Part shown: in pieces, positions 8,898-19,488 of the stretch | Layout: each line of letters starts with the position of its first letter | How positions within the stretch are numbered: position 1 is the first letter of the stretch | Assembly: GCA_947460235.1 (NCBI GenBank) | Contig: CANHGK010000002.1 | Location: 62,001-126,000 of the forward strand | Length of the DNA stretch: 64,000 bases | Reading direction: 5' to 3' | Source: Paenibacillaceae bacterium | Lineage (GTDB): Bacteria; Bacillota; Bacilli; Paenibacillales; CANHGK01 | Made by a program: the position numbers and the translations under genes | The notes under the pieces: model-generated | Told to the model about the DNA's origin: nothing | The model's input: only the letters and a program-made list of their open reading frames with translations | The model's database searches: none

Positions 8898-9437
8898 GTG
8901 CATCCTGATTTACAGGAAATCCTATTTTCTTCCGAAAGCATTCAACAGCGAGTCACCGAAATGGCGCAACAAATTAAAGTGGATTACGAAGGCAAGAACC
9001 CGATCGTGGTTTGCGTGCTGAAAGGCGCGTTTATTTTTATGTCTGATTTAGTGAAACAAATGGATTTACCAATTGAAGTGGATTTTATGTCCATTTCAAG
9101 CTATGGAACGTCCACAAAATCTTCAGGAGTTGTTCGAATTCTAAAGGATTTGGATTTGCCGGTAGAAGGACGCAACGTCATTATTGTCGAAGATATTATC
9201 GACACGGGATTAACGTTGAGTTATTTGATTGATGTCTTGGAGCGTCGGAATGCGTTATCGATTAAAGTGTGTGCTTTGATCGATAAGAAAAGCAGACGCG
9301 CGATGGGTTTTGAAGCAGACTATATCGGTTTTTCAATTCCGGATGCGTTTATCGTCGGATATGGGCTGGATTATGCGGAAAAACATCGTAATTTACCTTA
9401 CATCGGCATACTCAAACCACAAGTCTATACAAAGTAA
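8898..9437 (+). CDS. hpt: hypoxanthine phosphoribosyltransferase
   Basis: 179-residue purine salvage enzyme making IMP and GMP from hypoxanthine or guanine and PRPP. The PRPP-binding loop VIIVEDIIDTGLTL is near residues 93-106, and VCVLKGAFIFMSDL and a conserved YAEKHRNLPYIG end fit HGPRT. GTG start at 8898 with AGGAGGG at 8884-8890. It lies between tilS and ftsH, the usual tilS-hprT-ftsH order. Confidence 0.95.
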   Translation: MHPDLQEILFSSESIQQRVTEMAQQIKVDYEGKNPIVVCVLKGAFIFMSDLVKQMDLPIEVDFMSISSYGTSTKSSGVVRILKDLDLPVEGRNVIIVEDIIDTGLTLSYLIDVLERRNALSIKVCALIDKKSRRAMGFEADYIGFSIPDAFIVGYGLDYAEKHRNLPYIGILKPQVYTK

Positions 9438-9443
9438 GAGTAT

Positions 9444-9473
9444 TTGTGAAAGTATGTACAACTATGATAGACT
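9444..9473 (+). promoter_or_regulatory. possible ftsH promoter
   Basis: TTGTGA at 9444-9449 and TAGACT at 9468-9473 with an 18-base spacer, in the short gap before ftsH. Both elements are imperfect, so this is tentative. Confidence 0.3.
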
Positions 9474-9503
9474 AAATCTACGTGCTCTGAGAGGAGGTCG
9501 GCA

Positions 9504-11483
9504 ATGAAGTTCTTCAAAAATGCCGCATTTTATTTGCTGATTTTTTTGGTTGCAATTGGTATTTTCCAATTTATTAACAACCAAAATGACCAGAAAGAAC
9601 AGCTGAATTACAATGATTTACGTCAAGCTTTGATCGAGAAACGGGTCAAAGATATTACGGTAAAATACGATGGATTTTCGTACTACATTACCGGCAAATT
9701 GATTTCGACGGCTCCAAACAAGCAATCCACATTTATTTCACGTGCTCCGTATGGGGACCGAATTGTTGAATTAATTGAGAAGAGTGGTGCAGAAGAAGTC
9801 TGGGAGAAACAAGAAGGTCAGAACATTTGGATTACGTTCCTGACTTCGATTATTCCGTTTATCCTGATTTTTGTGTTGTTTTTCTTCTTGCTCAACCAAT
9901 CTCAAGGCGGCGGTGGCAAAGTGATGAACTTTGGCAAAAGCCGTGCACGTTTGTATAGCGAAGAAAAGAAGCGAATTACGTTTGAGGACGTAGCTGGCGC
10001 AGACGAGGAGAAACAAGAACTCGTAGAAGTTGTTGAGTTTTTGAAAGATCCACGGAAGTTTTCCTTGCTTGGTGCTCGGATTCCAAAAGGTGTCCTCTTA
10101 GTGGGGCCTCCAGGAACCGGTAAAACGTTACTTGCTCGCGCAGTTGCGGGTGAGGCTGGTGTACCATTCTTCAGTATTTCGGGTTCTGATTTTGTTGAAA
10201 TGTTCGTTGGTGTGGGTGCTTCCCGTGTTCGCGATTTGTTCGAAAATGCGAAGAAGAATGCGCCTTGTATTATTTTTATCGACGAGATCGATGCGGTAGG
10301 TCGTCAACGCGGTGCTGGTTTGGGCGGCGGTCATGATGAGCGCGAACAGACGCTTAACCAATTACTCGTTGAGATGGACGGTTTTGGTTTGAATGAAGGC
10401 ATTATTATCGTTGCTGCAACGAACCGTGCTGATATTTTGGATCCAGCATTGCTTCGCCCGGGTCGTTTTGACCGACAAATTTCTGTGGATCGTCCGGATA
10501 TTAAAGGTCGTGAAGCTGTACTTAAAGTTCATTCCCGTAATAAACCAATGGCAAAAGATGTCTCATTAGAGAATCTTGCGAGATATACAACAGGATTCAC
10601 GGGTGCAGAACTTGAGAACTTGTTAAATGAATCGGCGCTAATTGCTGCTCGTCGTAATCGCAAAGATATTTCAATGAATGAAATCGATGAGGCGTTTGAT
10701 CGTGTCGTAGTCGGTCTGAAGAAGTCGAGTCGAGTGATTAACGAGAAAGAGAAGCGTATGATTGCCTATCATGAAGCGGGTCATGCAATCATCGGCATTC
10801 ATTGTAAGGATGCAAATGAAGTACACAAGATTACCATCGTTCCTCGTGGTCGGGCTGGCGGATATGTAATCAACATGCCGAAAGACGGCGAAGATCGGAT
10901 GCTTTCCACGAAATCAGAATTGATTGATCGTATTACAGGGTTATTGGGTGGTCGTGTTTCCGAAGAGTTGCATATTGGCGAAATCGGTACTGGCGCATAT
11001 GATGATTTCCGTAAAGCTACGAGTATTGCTCGCAGCATGATCGTTGAATTCGGGATGAGCGAAAAGCTTGGGCCGCTACAATTTGGAAATCCGCAAAACC
11101 AAGTGTTCCTTGGTCGAGATCTTGGGAATGATCAAAACTATAGTGATGCGATTGCTTATGAGATCGATAAAGAAATGCAAAGCTTGATTCAATCATGTTA
11201 TGAGCGCGCACGTGAACTTTTGACGGAACATGCAAGTGAAGTTCACTTAGTGGCAAAGACGTTGTTGGAACGTGAAACACTCGAAAGAGACGAAATTAAG
11301 GAATTACTTGAGACAGGTAAAATTACAAAGTCTCACCGAAATCCTCCTGAAACAGGTGGTACAACTGCTTCATCGTCAAACGAAGGTGTGGGAAAACATA
11401 TTAATGAATCAATTGGTGATGATGTAAAAATCAAAATCAATCCACAAGCACAGGCGCACGACGCTAACCAAATGGATACGTAA
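9504..11483 (+). CDS. ftsH: ATP-dependent membrane zinc protease FtsH
   Basis: 659-residue membrane protease. Membrane helices are at about 5-22 and 112-130, flanking an extracytoplasmic region. The AAA+ domain has Walker A GPPGTGKT near 202-209, Walker [10 protein letters not shown] and the arginine-containing LLRPGRFDR. The zinc protease motif HEAGH is near 423-427. FtsH degrades misfolded membrane proteins and regulators, including Spo0E in B. subtilis. The last 50 residues are polar and variable. GAGGAGG at 9490-9496 supports ATG 9504. Confidence 0.97.
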   Translation: MKFFKNAAFYLLIFLVAIGIFQFINNQNDQKEQLNYNDLRQALIEKRVKDITVKYDGFSYYITGKLISTAPNKQSTFISRAPYGDRIVELIEKSGAEEVWEKQEGQNIWITFLTSIIPFILIFVLFFFLLNQSQGGGGKVMNFGKSRARLYSEEKKRITFEDVAGADEEKQELVEVVEFLKDPRKFSLLGARIPKGVLLVGPPGTGKTLLARAVAGEAGVPFFSISGSDFVEMFVGVGASRVRDLFENAKKNAPCIIFIDEIDAVGRQRGAGLGGGHDEREQTLNQLLVEMDGFGLNEGIIIVAATNRADILDPALLRPGRFDRQISVDRPDIKGREAVLKVHSRNKPMAKDVSLENLARYTTGFTGAELENLLNESALIAARRNRKDISMNEIDEAFDRVVVGLKKSSRVINEKEKRMIAYHEAGHAIIGIHCKDANEVHKITIVPRGRAGGYVINMPKDGEDRMLSTKSELIDRITGLLGGRVSEELHIGEIGTGAYDDFRKATSIARSMIVEFGMSEKLGPLQFGNPQNQVFLGRDLGNDQNYSDAIAYEIDKEMQSLIQSCYERARELLTEHASEVHLVAKTLLERETLERDEIKELLETGKITKSHRNPPETGGTTASSSNEGVGKHINESIGDDVKIKINPQAQAHDANQMDT

Positions 11484-11492
11484 GAACAATCC

Positions 11493-11532
11493 AAAACCGG
11501 TCTGATCGTATACGCGGTCGGACCGGTTTTTT
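11493..11532 (+). terminator. terminator after ftsH
   Basis: AAAACCGGTC (11493-11502) pairs with GACCGGTTTT (11521-11530) and runs into further T residues. It separates ftsH from the nad genes. Confidence 0.85.
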
Positions 11533-11562
11533 GATCATTGGTGACAAAATGGAGGGATTCTA

Positions 11563-12501
11563 GTGGAAGCATTGGCACTGGAACGTAAAAAAGAGCAAAA
11601 TCGCGAACTGAAAGAGCGGTTGTTGCAATTGAAAAAAGAACGCAATGCAATTATTCTTGCTCATTATTATCAACGTGATGAAATACAGGAAGTTGCAGAT
11701 TTTCGCGGAGATTCGTTTTTACTCGCTCAGAAAGCGGCGCAAACGGATGCTGATGTGATTGTGTTTTGTGGTGTACACTTTATGGGTGAAAGCGCAAAAA
11801 TTCTTGCTCCGAACAAAACGGTATTAATTCCGGACGAGCGCGCGGGTTGTCCAATGGCAGATATGGTAAATGTGGACGGGCTTCGAGCGTTGAAAGCAAA
11901 ACATCCAAAAGCGAAAGTCGTGGCTTACATTAACACGTCTGCAGAGATAAAAGCGGAAACGGATATTTGCTGCACCTCTTCGAATGCAATCAAAGTGATT
12001 AACTCGGTTGATTCAGATGAGATTATTTGGGTTCCTGACAAAAACCTTGGGGATTACGTTCAAAAGTTTACGGACAAAAAACTAATCATTTGGGAAGGGT
12101 ATTGTAATACCCATGATCAATTGACCGTTCGCGATGTGGAAGAAATGCGTGCGAAGCATCCTGAAGCTGTTTTTGTTGTGCATCCTGAATGCCGTCCTGA
12201 AGTTGTAAAACTTGGTGATTATGTTGGTTCTACAACTGGTATAATCAAATATTGCCGCGAATCATCGGCAAAAGAATTTATTGTGGGAACGGAAGACGGG
12301 ACAGGGTACCAACTTCGTGTGGACAGCCCGGACAAGAAGTTCCACTTTGCGACGAAATATCTCGTATGCCCAAATATGAAAGTAAACAATCTAAAGAAAC
12401 TTGTGAAAGCATTGGAAACAATGCAACCGCAAATTTATGTGCCACCATATGTTGCCGACCAAGCAAGGGCATCACTCGAGCGCATGCTACTAGTTCAGTA
12501 G
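11563..12501 (+). CDS. nadA: quinolinate synthase
   Basis: 312-residue [4Fe-4S] enzyme condensing iminoaspartate with dihydroxyacetone phosphate to quinolinate, the second step of NAD synthesis. It shows AHYYQRDEIQEVADFRGDS near the N terminus, then FCGVHFMGES, CPMAD, HPECRPE and a VCPNMK segment; the cysteines in the first and last of these are likely cluster ligands. GTG 11563 follows GGAGGGA at 11551-11557. It heads nadA-nadB-nadC. B. subtilis has its nad genes elsewhere (nifS and nadB-A-C). Confidence 0.95.
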   Translation: MEALALERKKEQNRELKERLLQLKKERNAIILAHYYQRDEIQEVADFRGDSFLLAQKAAQTDADVIVFCGVHFMGESAKILAPNKTVLIPDERAGCPMADMVNVDGLRALKAKHPKAKVVAYINTSAEIKAETDICCTSSNAIKVINSVDSDEIIWVPDKNLGDYVQKFTDKKLIIWEGYCNTHDQLTVRDVEEMRAKHPEAVFVVHPECRPEVVKLGDYVGSTTGIIKYCRESSAKEFIVGTEDGTGYQLRVDSPDKKFHFATKYLVCPNMKVNNLKKLVKALETMQPQIYVPPYVADQARASLERMLLVQ

Positions 12502-12507
12502 CATGCG
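12481..12507 (+). other. perfect hairpin over the nadA stop codon
   Basis: CGCATGCTACT (12481-12491) and AGTAGCATGCG (12497-12507) form an 11-base perfect stem with a 5-base loop. The nadA stop (TAG at 12499-12501) is in the right arm. No T run follows, so it is not an ordinary terminator; it may stabilise or process the RNA between nadA and nadB. Confidence 0.6.
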
Positions 12508-12558
12508 TTAGTGCTGTTAAGCTGTCTGCTTGATTTTGAATGTAAAGGAGTTGCAAGT

Positions 12559-14184
12559 ATGTTCCCGCGGTATATTACATCATTTAATACGTCCGAATTG
12601 AAAAAAATTGAGACTGAAGTGCTTGTAATTGGCGCAGGAATTGCAGGTCTCTTTACCGCAATTCAAGCAGCGAAAACTCGCAATGTGTTATTGATCACGA
12701 AAAAACATTTGCTGGAGAGCAACACACGTTATGCGCAAGGCGGAATTGCTGCGGTTATCGCAGAGTCGGACTCACCAGCTTATCATTTGCAAGATACACT
12801 AGTGGCGGGGGCGGGGTTATGCTCTCGCGAAGCCGTGAATATCCTTGTGCACGAAAGTCCGGACGTTGTCCAAGAGTTGATGCAACTCGGTGCACAATTT
12901 GATTATGAAAATGGTGAACTGGCGCTGACGCGCGAAGGAGCACATAGTCAGCGTCGAATTTTGCATGCAAATGGAGATGCAACAGGATATGAAATTGTTC
13001 GAGCGCTTTGTGAACGTGCACTTCAGCATCCGCGTATTAAAGTACTTGAGGAACACGTTGCGATTGATTTATTGACGGAAGATGGCGAATGTAAAGGTGC
13101 TATTCTAATGTCACCGAATGGGGAACAAAGTATTGTACTGGCATGTTCGACGGTACTTTGTACTGGCGGAGCGGGCCAACTGTATCGATATACAACAAAC
13201 CCCGAAATTGCGACGGCGGACGGTATTGGCATTGCATACCGTGCAGGTGCGGAAATTAAAGATATTGAATTTATTCAGTTCCATCCTACAGCGCTTGTAT
13301 ACCCTGGTGCACCGCGATTTCTCATCTCCGAGGCTGTTCGAGGAGAGGGAGCAATTCTTCGCAATATTAAAGGCGAACGGTTCATGAACAATTATCATGA
13401 ACAGCTTGAATTGGCACCGCGTGATATCGTCGCTCGGGCGATTGTTAGTGAGATGGAAAATACGCAATCAACGTTTGTATATTTAGACATTACACATGAA
13501 ACAGAAGAATTGATTAAACATCGATTTCCTACGATCTATGAATATTGCTTGCGGTACGGATTAGATATGACATCGGATTGGATTCCGGTTGCGCCTGCTG
13601 CACATTATATAATGGGCGGACTCAAAACGGATTTGAATGGTGAAACAAGCATTAACAAATTGTACGCTTGCGGAGAGGTTTCATGTACCGGCGTTCATGG
13701 GGCAAATCGTTTGGCGAGTAATTCGTTATCGGAAGCACTTGTGTTTGGCAAACGAATCGTACAGCAAATAAATCAAACCAGTTCTGTTGCCCCAAATTTT
13801 CATATGTTCAATCGAATTGAAGCCGATCAACGTTTGGAGGCGTTAGACGTTGCTGGTCAGCGTCTTCGTTTGCAAAAATTAATGGTTCGATATGTTGGAC
13901 TGAAACGTGACGCAAAAGGGTTGCAAAAAGGAATTAATGAAATCGAACGAATAGCAAAGAAAATCATTCATGGCATTGCAGACCAAGAACAAGTTGAATT
14001 AGCGAATCTGATTTGTGCAGCACATTTGGTTGCACAATCGGCGTTGATTCGAGAAGAAAGTCGCGGCGGACATTATCGCAGTGATTTCCCGGATCGTGAT
14101 GATGTAAATTGGCAAAAACATATCGTGTTCCGTATTGGACATGATTGGATACAGGAGAGGGATTTTGATGCAGTGGTGGAGTAA
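12559..14184 (+). CDS. nadB: L-aspartate oxidase
   Basis: 541-residue FAD enzyme that oxidises L-aspartate to iminoaspartate, feeding NadA. The dinucleotide-binding motif GAGIAG is at residues 25-30. SNTRYAQGGIAAV, the FHPTALVYPGAPRFLISEAVRGEGA block and a HYIMGG..GL..CGEV..TGVHGANRLASNSLSE region are typical of the succinate dehydrogenase/aspartate oxidase flavoproteins; the last motif favours NadB. ATG 12559 follows AAAGGAG (12544-12550); the upstream in-frame ATG lacks a site. It overlaps nadC by 17 bases. Confidence 0.95.
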   Translation: MFPRYITSFNTSELKKIETEVLVIGAGIAGLFTAIQAAKTRNVLLITKKHLLESNTRYAQGGIAAVIAESDSPAYHLQDTLVAGAGLCSREAVNILVHESPDVVQELMQLGAQFDYENGELALTREGAHSQRRILHANGDATGYEIVRALCERALQHPRIKVLEEHVAIDLLTEDGECKGAILMSPNGEQSIVLACSTVLCTGGAGQLYRYTTNPEIATADGIGIAYRAGAEIKDIEFIQFHPTALVYPGAPRFLISEAVRGEGAILRNIKGERFMNNYHEQLELAPRDIVARAIVSEMENTQSTFVYLDITHETEELIKHRFPTIYEYCLRYGLDMTSDWIPVAPAAHYIMGGLKTDLNGETSINKLYACGEVSCTGVHGANRLASNSLSEALVFGKRIVQQINQTSSVAPNFHMFNRIEADQRLEALDVAGQRLRLQKLMVRYVGLKRDAKGLQKGINEIERIAKKIIHGIADQEQVELANLICAAHLVAQSALIREESRGGHYRSDFPDRDDVNWQKHIVFRIGHDWIQERDFDAVVE

Positions 14185-15043
14185 TCCGAGTATTCAGCAA
14201 CAACTTCAAGCATGGCTAACTGAAGATGTAGGCATGGGCGATATGACAACCTTGTCAACTGTACCGGAACAGCATCAATCGCATGCAATCATTCACAGCA
14301 AGGATGGCGGCATATTGGCTGGTACTCCGTTGATTAGAGAGATTTTCAAGATCGTTGATCCTAATGTGCGCGTAGAAGTGCTTGCAGAAGACGGTGCTCA
14401 TCTTGAAATTGGGACGCAAATTGCAATTGTTCGTGGTTCATCGCGCAGTATTTTGACGGGCGAACGCTTGGTGTTGAATTTACTACAGCGCATGTCAGGA
14501 GTAGCAACGCGAACGAGTCAGTTTGTTGCGCAATTGCCAGAAGGATCCAAAGTACACGTTGTGGACACGCGAAAGACAACACCAGGGCATCGTATATTTG
14601 AAAAATATGCGGTTCGAATCGGTGGTGGTTCGAATCATCGGTTCGGATTGTTCGATGCGGTGCTGATTAAAGATAATCATATTCAGGCTAATGGTGGAGA
14701 TTTGGGTCAAGCGATTAAAGCGGCAAAATCCGCGATTCCGCATACGATGAAAGTGGAGGTTGAAATCGAGCGTCTTACCCAAATTGATGCAGCGATTGAA
14801 GCCGGCGCCGACATTATTATGCTCGATAATATGGATGTATCGACAATGAAACAAGCAGTACAATTGATTCGTAGTCGAAGCACGCACGTGTTAATTGAAG
14901 CCTCCGGTGGGGTACGCGAATCAACCGTTCGCGCAATTGCGGAAACGGGTGTTGATTTGATATCAGTGGGCGCGTTAACGCATTCGATTCAAGCGCTAGA
15001 TATTAGTTTAGATTTGAATGGTATGAAAGGACGATCCCAATGA
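14168..15043 (+). CDS. nadC: nicotinate-nucleotide pyrophosphorylase (carboxylating)
   Basis: 291-residue quinolinate phosphoribosyltransferase giving nicotinate mononucleotide, CO2 and PPi. Diagnostic stretches are [42 protein letters not shown] and [10 protein letters not shown], then MLDNMD and ASGGV. ATG 14168 lies inside the end of nadB with AGGAGAGG at 14153-14160, so nadB and nadC are coupled. The stop overlaps coaX (ATGA at 15040). Confidence 0.95.
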   Translation: MQWWSNPSIQQQLQAWLTEDVGMGDMTTLSTVPEQHQSHAIIHSKDGGILAGTPLIREIFKIVDPNVRVEVLAEDGAHLEIGTQIAIVRGSSRSILTGERLVLNLLQRMSGVATRTSQFVAQLPEGSKVHVVDTRKTTPGHRIFEKYAVRIGGGSNHRFGLFDAVLIKDNHIQANGGDLGQAIKAAKSAIPHTMKVEVEIERLTQIDAAIEAGADIIMLDNMDVSTMKQAVQLIRSRSTHVLIEASGGVRESTVRAIAETGVDLISVGALTHSIQALDISLDLNGMKGRSQ

Positions 15044-15819
15044 TCCTTGTAATCGATGTAGGGAATACAAATATCGTGTTAGGGATATATGAAAAAAGGG
15101 AATTGCTGCATCATTGGCGGATCCATACGAACCGATCATCTACTGTGGATGAATATGGCGTACTACTTTTAAATCTGTTTCAATTTGCAAATGTTCAAGC
15201 GACGGAGATTGAAGGTGTCATTATTTCATCTGTTGTACCGCCGTTGCAGTTTACATTAGAAAAGTTATGCACGAAATACTTGAAGAAACAACCATTGTTT
15301 GTCGGGCCGGGAATTAAAACCGGATTGAATATTAAAATCGAAAACCCACGCGAACTTGGTGCTGACCGGATCGTAAACGCGATTGCGGCGGTTGATTTGT
15401 ATGGCGCTCCGCTAATCGTTGTCGATTTTGGAACGGCAACAACGTATTGTTATATCAATACTGAAGGTGAATATTCTGGCGGATTAATTGCGCCTGGCAT
15501 TGGCATTTCTGCAGAAGCGTTATATCAGCAGGCAGCGAAATTACCGCGAATTGAACTCACGAAACCGAAACAAGTCATCGGTAAAAATACGGTTGCGTCT
15601 ATGCAATCTGGGATGATTATCGGTTATGCAGGTCAAGTCGATGGCATCGTCGCACGTGTTCGTGAAGAAGCTAAAGTACAAGCTCGAGTAATTGCAACCG
15701 GCGGGTTTGCTACGATGATTGCTCAGGAATCGAAAGAAATTGAAATCGTTGATCCATTGCTTACATTATATGGATTAATTCTATTATATGAGCGAAACAA
15801 ACCGGAAGGAGGACAATAA
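15040..15819 (+). CDS. coaX: type III pantothenate kinase
   Basis: 259-residue ASKHA-fold kinase that phosphorylates pantothenate, the first step of coenzyme A synthesis. The phosphate-binding motif DVGNTN is at residues 6-11; [10 protein letters not shown] and VDFGTATT are the second phosphate and adenosine motifs. It overlaps the nadC stop by four bases, so NAD and CoA cofactor genes share a transcript. In B. subtilis coaX follows ftsH directly. Confidence 0.95.
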   Translation: MILVIDVGNTNIVLGIYEKRELLHHWRIHTNRSSTVDEYGVLLLNLFQFANVQATEIEGVIISSVVPPLQFTLEKLCTKYLKKQPLFVGPGIKTGLNIKIENPRELGADRIVNAIAAVDLYGAPLIVVDFGTATTYCYINTEGEYSGGLIAPGIGISAEALYQQAAKLPRIELTKPKQVIGKNTVASMQSGMIIGYAGQVDGIVARVREEAKVQARVIATGGFATMIAQESKEIEIVDPLLTLYGLILLYERNKPEGGQ

Positions 15820-15821
15820 TC

Positions 15822-16706
15822 ATGGCAGATGAAATTGTTCGAGCATTAGCATGGGGAGGACAAGCGCGCATTTTTGCCGCTGTCACAACAGAATTAGTAA
15901 CCGAAATCCAACGTCGTCATCAAACATCGATTACAGCAACTGCAGCGATTGGCCGTGCGGCGACTGCGACAGCTATAATGGGTGCGATGTTGAAAGGGCC
16001 GGAACAATTGACGGTCAAGATTAAAGGGGACGGTCCATGTGGATCAATTGTTGTTGATGCGAACGCTAAAGGCGAAGTTCGCGCGATGATTGATGAGCCA
16101 AGTGCGGAAGTTGAGCCAAAAGCCAATGGCAAATTAGATGTTAGTTCATTAGTTGGTTACGATGGAATGCTTCATGTAACGAAAGATTTAGCATTAAAAG
16201 AGCCGTATATCGGTAGCGTGCCACTCATTTCAGGCGAAATCGGTGATGATTTTACGTATTATTTTGCAACATCTGAACAAACTCCGTCAGCTGTAGGGCT
16301 TGGTGTGCTAGTGAATCCGACGGAAAATGGTGCGCAAGTCGTTGCTTCCGGGGGATTTATTATTCAATTGCTACCGGGTATGCGAGAGGAAGCAATTGCT
16401 GAAGTTGAAGCTAATATTCGTGCACTCCCTCCGTTGTCTGCATTGATAAACGAAGGTATCACCGCTGAAGAATTGATTTTGAGATTAGTTCCAAAAGCAA
16501 AAGTGCGCGGGTCTTTGAAGCCATTCTTTAAGTGCAAATGCGGTCGTGAACGTGTTTCTCAAACGTTAATGAGTCTTGGTGTGATTGAATTGAACCAAAT
16601 GATCGAAGAAATCGGTGAAGCGGAAGTGGTCTGTCAGTTCTGTCTTGAGAAATATCAATTTGGACGTGCAGAACTTGAGGACATAGTAAAGGCTTGCATG
16701 GCATAA
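15822..16706 (+). CDS. hslO: redox-regulated chaperone Hsp33
   Basis: 294-residue holdase activated by oxidation of its zinc centre. The four zinc ligands are visible as C238-x-C240 and C271-x-x-C274. The N-terminal substrate-binding domain has the family RTAATAIMGAMLKGPEQLTVKIKGDGP type region. ATG 15822 follows AAGGAGG at 15807-15813. It is two bases after coaX, as in B. subtilis coaX-hslO. Confidence 0.95.
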   Translation: MADEIVRALAWGGQARIFAAVTTELVTEIQRRHQTSITATAAIGRAATATAIMGAMLKGPEQLTVKIKGDGPCGSIVVDANAKGEVRAMIDEPSAEVEPKANGKLDVSSLVGYDGMLHVTKDLALKEPYIGSVPLISGEIGDDFTYYFATSEQTPSAVGLGVLVNPTENGAQVVASGGFIIQLLPGMREEAIAEVEANIRALPPLSALINEGITAEELILRLVPKAKVRGSLKPFFKCKCGRERVSQTLMSLGVIELNQMIEEIGEAEVVCQFCLEKYQFGRAELEDIVKACMA

Positions 16707-16711
16707 TGTAC

Positions 16712-16741
16712 TTGACAGTTTTGAATAAAAATTGATAAAAT
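16712..16741 (+). promoter_or_regulatory. sigma-A promoter for cysK
   Basis: Consensus TTGACA at 16712-16717 and TAAAAT at 16736-16741, 18-base spacer, within the 93-base gap before cysK. I see no riboswitch or T-box in the short leader; a small GGG/CCC hairpin lies at 16771-16780. Confidence 0.75.
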
Positions 16742-16799
16742 CAACTCATTAAAACCAACTAATTTACTCGGGAATAGCCCGACATTGGAGGTCATTCAA

Positions 16800-17738
16800 T
16801 TGGCACGTTTAGTTCAAAGTGTTACTCAACTTATCGGTGATACACCACTCGTTCGTTTGAATCGCGTAGTTCCAGAAGACAGCGCAGAAATTTATGTTAA
16901 ACTTGAATTTCAAAACCCTGGTGCAAGCGTAAAAGACCGTATTGCGATTAGCATGGTTGAAGTGGCAGAAGCAGAAGGAAAAATTAAACCGGGCGACACG
17001 TTGATCGAACCAACTTCCGGTAATACGGGAATCGGTATTGCAATGGTAGCGGCCGCTAAAGGATATAAAGCAATTCTTGTGATGCCTGAAACGATGTCAA
17101 TGGAGCGCCGCAACTTGCTTCGTGCATATGGTGCGCAATTGGTATTGACGCCAGGAGCTGAAGGTATGAAAGGTGCAATTCGCCGCGCAGAAGAAATTCA
17201 AGCAGAGCACCCGCACTACTTTATGCCACAACAATTTAAGAACCAAGCGAACGTGAAAGTTCACCGTGAAACAACGGGTCCCGAAATCGTTCAAGCGATT
17301 AAAGACCACGACGGCCAATTAGATGCGTTCGTATCCGGTATCGGTACAGGCGGAACAATCACAGGCGCAGGCGGCGTATTGAAAGAGGCATTCCCGGGAA
17401 TTCATATTGTTGCCGTTGAGCCTGCAGCTTCTCCGGTTCTTTCCGGTGGTAAACCAGGACCACACAAAATTCAAGGAATCGGTGCTGGTTTCGTTCCTGA
17501 TATTTTGAACACAGAAGTTTACAATGAAGTTATCCAAGTTGAGAATGAGCAAGCGTTCGAAACGGCACGTCGCGTCGCGAAAGAAGAAGGGATCCTTGGT
17601 GGTATCTCTACTGGCGCATCAATTTTTGCAGGTCTTCAAGTTGCTAAAAAATTAGGTAAAGGGAAACGCGTTGTTGTTGTTATTCCTTCAAACGGTGAGC
17701 GTTACTTGTCTACTCCTTTATACCAATTCGAAGATTAA
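16800..17738 (+). CDS. cysK: cysteine synthase (O-acetylserine sulfhydrylase)
   Basis: 312-residue PLP enzyme making cysteine from O-acetylserine and sulfide. The PLP lysine is K45 in [20 protein letters not shown] is the substrate loop and GTGGTITG binds the PLP phosphate. TTG 16800 follows GGAGG (16787-16791) at 8 bases; an in-frame TTG at 16785 overlaps that site. In B. subtilis CysK also partners with CymR; no operator is evident here. Confidence 0.95.
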   Translation: MARLVQSVTQLIGDTPLVRLNRVVPEDSAEIYVKLEFQNPGASVKDRIAISMVEVAEAEGKIKPGDTLIEPTSGNTGIGIAMVAAAKGYKAILVMPETMSMERRNLLRAYGAQLVLTPGAEGMKGAIRRAEEIQAEHPHYFMPQQFKNQANVKVHRETTGPEIVQAIKDHDGQLDAFVSGIGTGGTITGAGGVLKEAFPGIHIVAVEPAASPVLSGGKPGPHKIQGIGAGFVPDILNTEVYNEVIQVENEQAFETARRVAKEEGILGGISTGASIFAGLQVAKKLGKGKRVVVVIPSNGERYLSTPLYQFED

Positions 17739-17765
17739 TCATTTGTTCATACAGTTATCATAATA

Positions 17766-17824
17766 AAAGCTCTACATATGAAACATATCTATTCGGATAT
17801 GTTCAAGTATGCGGAGCTTTTTTT
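17766..17824 (+). terminator. terminator after cysK
   Basis: Outer stem AAAGCTC (17766-17772) with GAGCTTT (17814-17820), an inner CATATC/GATATG stem, then T residues to 17824. Confidence 0.85.
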
Positions 17825-17832
17825 GCGGCTAT

Positions 17833-17861
17833 TTTTCATTACATAAAAAAGAATATATACT
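17833..17861 (+). promoter_or_regulatory. candidate pab operon promoter
   Basis: TTTTCA (17833-17838) and TATACT (17856-17861), 17-base spacer, after the cysK terminator and 45 bases before pabB. Confidence 0.5.
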
Positions 17862-17906
17862 GAGAGCATTCGAAGTTCATTTCGGCAAAATAAAAAGGTG
17901 AGGTGT

Positions 17907-19475
17907 ATGCAGATGGTTCCGTCAATTGAACAGTGGTTAACGTGGGGAGCGGAATGCACGCATCTTCCCTATGTTCAAAAATTTAAAGGGATAGATATTC
18001 AATTCCCGCAAACGTGGGAGCCATTTGCAGAAGCATTTGGGGATCGGTTTATCATCCTTGAAAGTGGTAAGAATGCCCGGTATACCTATCTTTCGCCTTC
18101 ACCGAATGAATGGTTAACGGTTCAAGATCAGAAGGCAATACTCGAATCAGCCGACGGGATGAAAACAGAGTTTCGAGCAAATTCGTTTGAAGCCCTTCGA
18201 TTATGGATCGGTAATACAAAAGCACCGTCATTAGGTAATGCATTTCCGCCATTTCTCGGTGGAATAGCCGGATGGATAAGCTATGATTCGGTTCGTTGTT
18301 TGGAAAACATACCAGTAAATGCAGAGAATGATCTTGATTTGCCTGATATGCAAATGTACCGTGTGGACGAATGTTGGGTTTGGGATCATGAAGAACAAGC
18401 GCTATTTTGTGCGGTTAATTATAAGATTGAAACTCATTTGGATGATTTGCAGTTACCATTTGATGCGGCAACGCTTCGAGCAAACGAGATGAAAGAACAA
18501 TGGATATCGTGGACGAGCATTTCGTCTGATCAACAAGCTCAAGTCAATGATCGAATTCATACCGTTTCAAAAGCAACGGGACAGCTTGAGTGGGATATTC
18601 AAGTGGATGAATGGGCCCATTTGCAGCGATCATTGTCGGCACAAGCTTTCACCGATTCAGTAAAACAAATTCAAGAATATATTCGTGCCGGTGATGTTTT
18701 TCAAGTCAATTTATCCGTTCGTCAAAGTGTACCGAATGAAACGAGTGCCATTGAAATATATGAATGGCTACGGGCGTGGAATCCATCCCCGTATATGGGT
18801 GTTTTTCATGCGCCAGATTATCAACTAGTAAGTGGGTCTCCAGAACTACTCGTCAAGACTCGTGGTCGAAAAGCGAGCACAAGGCCAATTGCTGGGACAA
18901 GACCACGCGGGAAAACAGCGGAAGAAGATGTGCAATTAGAAGAACAACTTCGCTCAAACGAAAAAGAATGTGCAGAGCATGTGATGCTCGTTGATTTGGA
19001 AAGAAACGACCTCGGTCGGGTATGTCAATTCGGTACTGTAAAAGTAAGTGAGCTTTTTGCTGTTGAACGCTATTCACATGTGATGCACTTAGTTTCTGAA
19101 GTGGTGGGCGAATTAGCACCAGGAAAAGATGGCATAGATTTGCTTTCTGCATCTTTTCCTGGTGGAACAATTACAGGTGCCCCAAAAATTCGCACAATGG
19201 AAATAATTGAAGAGTTAGAAACCGTTCGACGGGGGCCCTATACAGGATCCATGGGGTGGTTCGGCTATGATGGAAACATGGAAATGAATATTTTAATTCG
19301 CACATTGGTTCAAAAAGATGGTACTTCACACATTCAGGCGGGAGCGGGGATTGTAATCGATTCTATTCCAGAAAAAGAGTACCAAGAGTCTTTGAATAAA
19401 GCGAAAGCACTTTGGAAGGCACTTATGAGCGCACAAGGTCAAATTCGTTCACAAAAAAAACTTATTCAAAATTAA
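17907..19475 (+). CDS. pabB: aminodeoxychorismate synthase component I
   Basis: 522-residue chorismate-utilising enzyme (anthranilate synthase/PabB family). With PabA glutaminase it forms 4-amino-4-deoxychorismate for p-aminobenzoate and folate. The chorismate domain covers about 245-510, with [30 protein letters not shown] and [11 protein letters not shown]. TrpE has nearly the same motifs; the pabA-pabC-folP neighbours decide for PabB. It has an N-terminal extension relative to the common length of about 470. ATG 17907 follows AAGGTGAGG at 17895-17903. Confidence 0.92.
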   Translation: MQMVPSIEQWLTWGAECTHLPYVQKFKGIDIQFPQTWEPFAEAFGDRFIILESGKNARYTYLSPSPNEWLTVQDQKAILESADGMKTEFRANSFEALRLWIGNTKAPSLGNAFPPFLGGIAGWISYDSVRCLENIPVNAENDLDLPDMQMYRVDECWVWDHEEQALFCAVNYKIETHLDDLQLPFDAATLRANEMKEQWISWTSISSDQQAQVNDRIHTVSKATGQLEWDIQVDEWAHLQRSLSAQAFTDSVKQIQEYIRAGDVFQVNLSVRQSVPNETSAIEIYEWLRAWNPSPYMGVFHAPDYQLVSGSPELLVKTRGRKASTRPIAGTRPRGKTAEEDVQLEEQLRSNEKECAEHVMLVDLERNDLGRVCQFGTVKVSELFAVERYSHVMHLVSEVVGELAPGKDGIDLLSASFPGGTITGAPKIRTMEIIEELETVRRGPYTGSMGWFGYDGNMEMNILIRTLVQKDGTSHIQAGAGIVIDSIPEKEYQESLNKAKALWKALMSAQGQIRSQKKLIQN

Positions 19476-19488
19476 AGGGAAAATTCCG

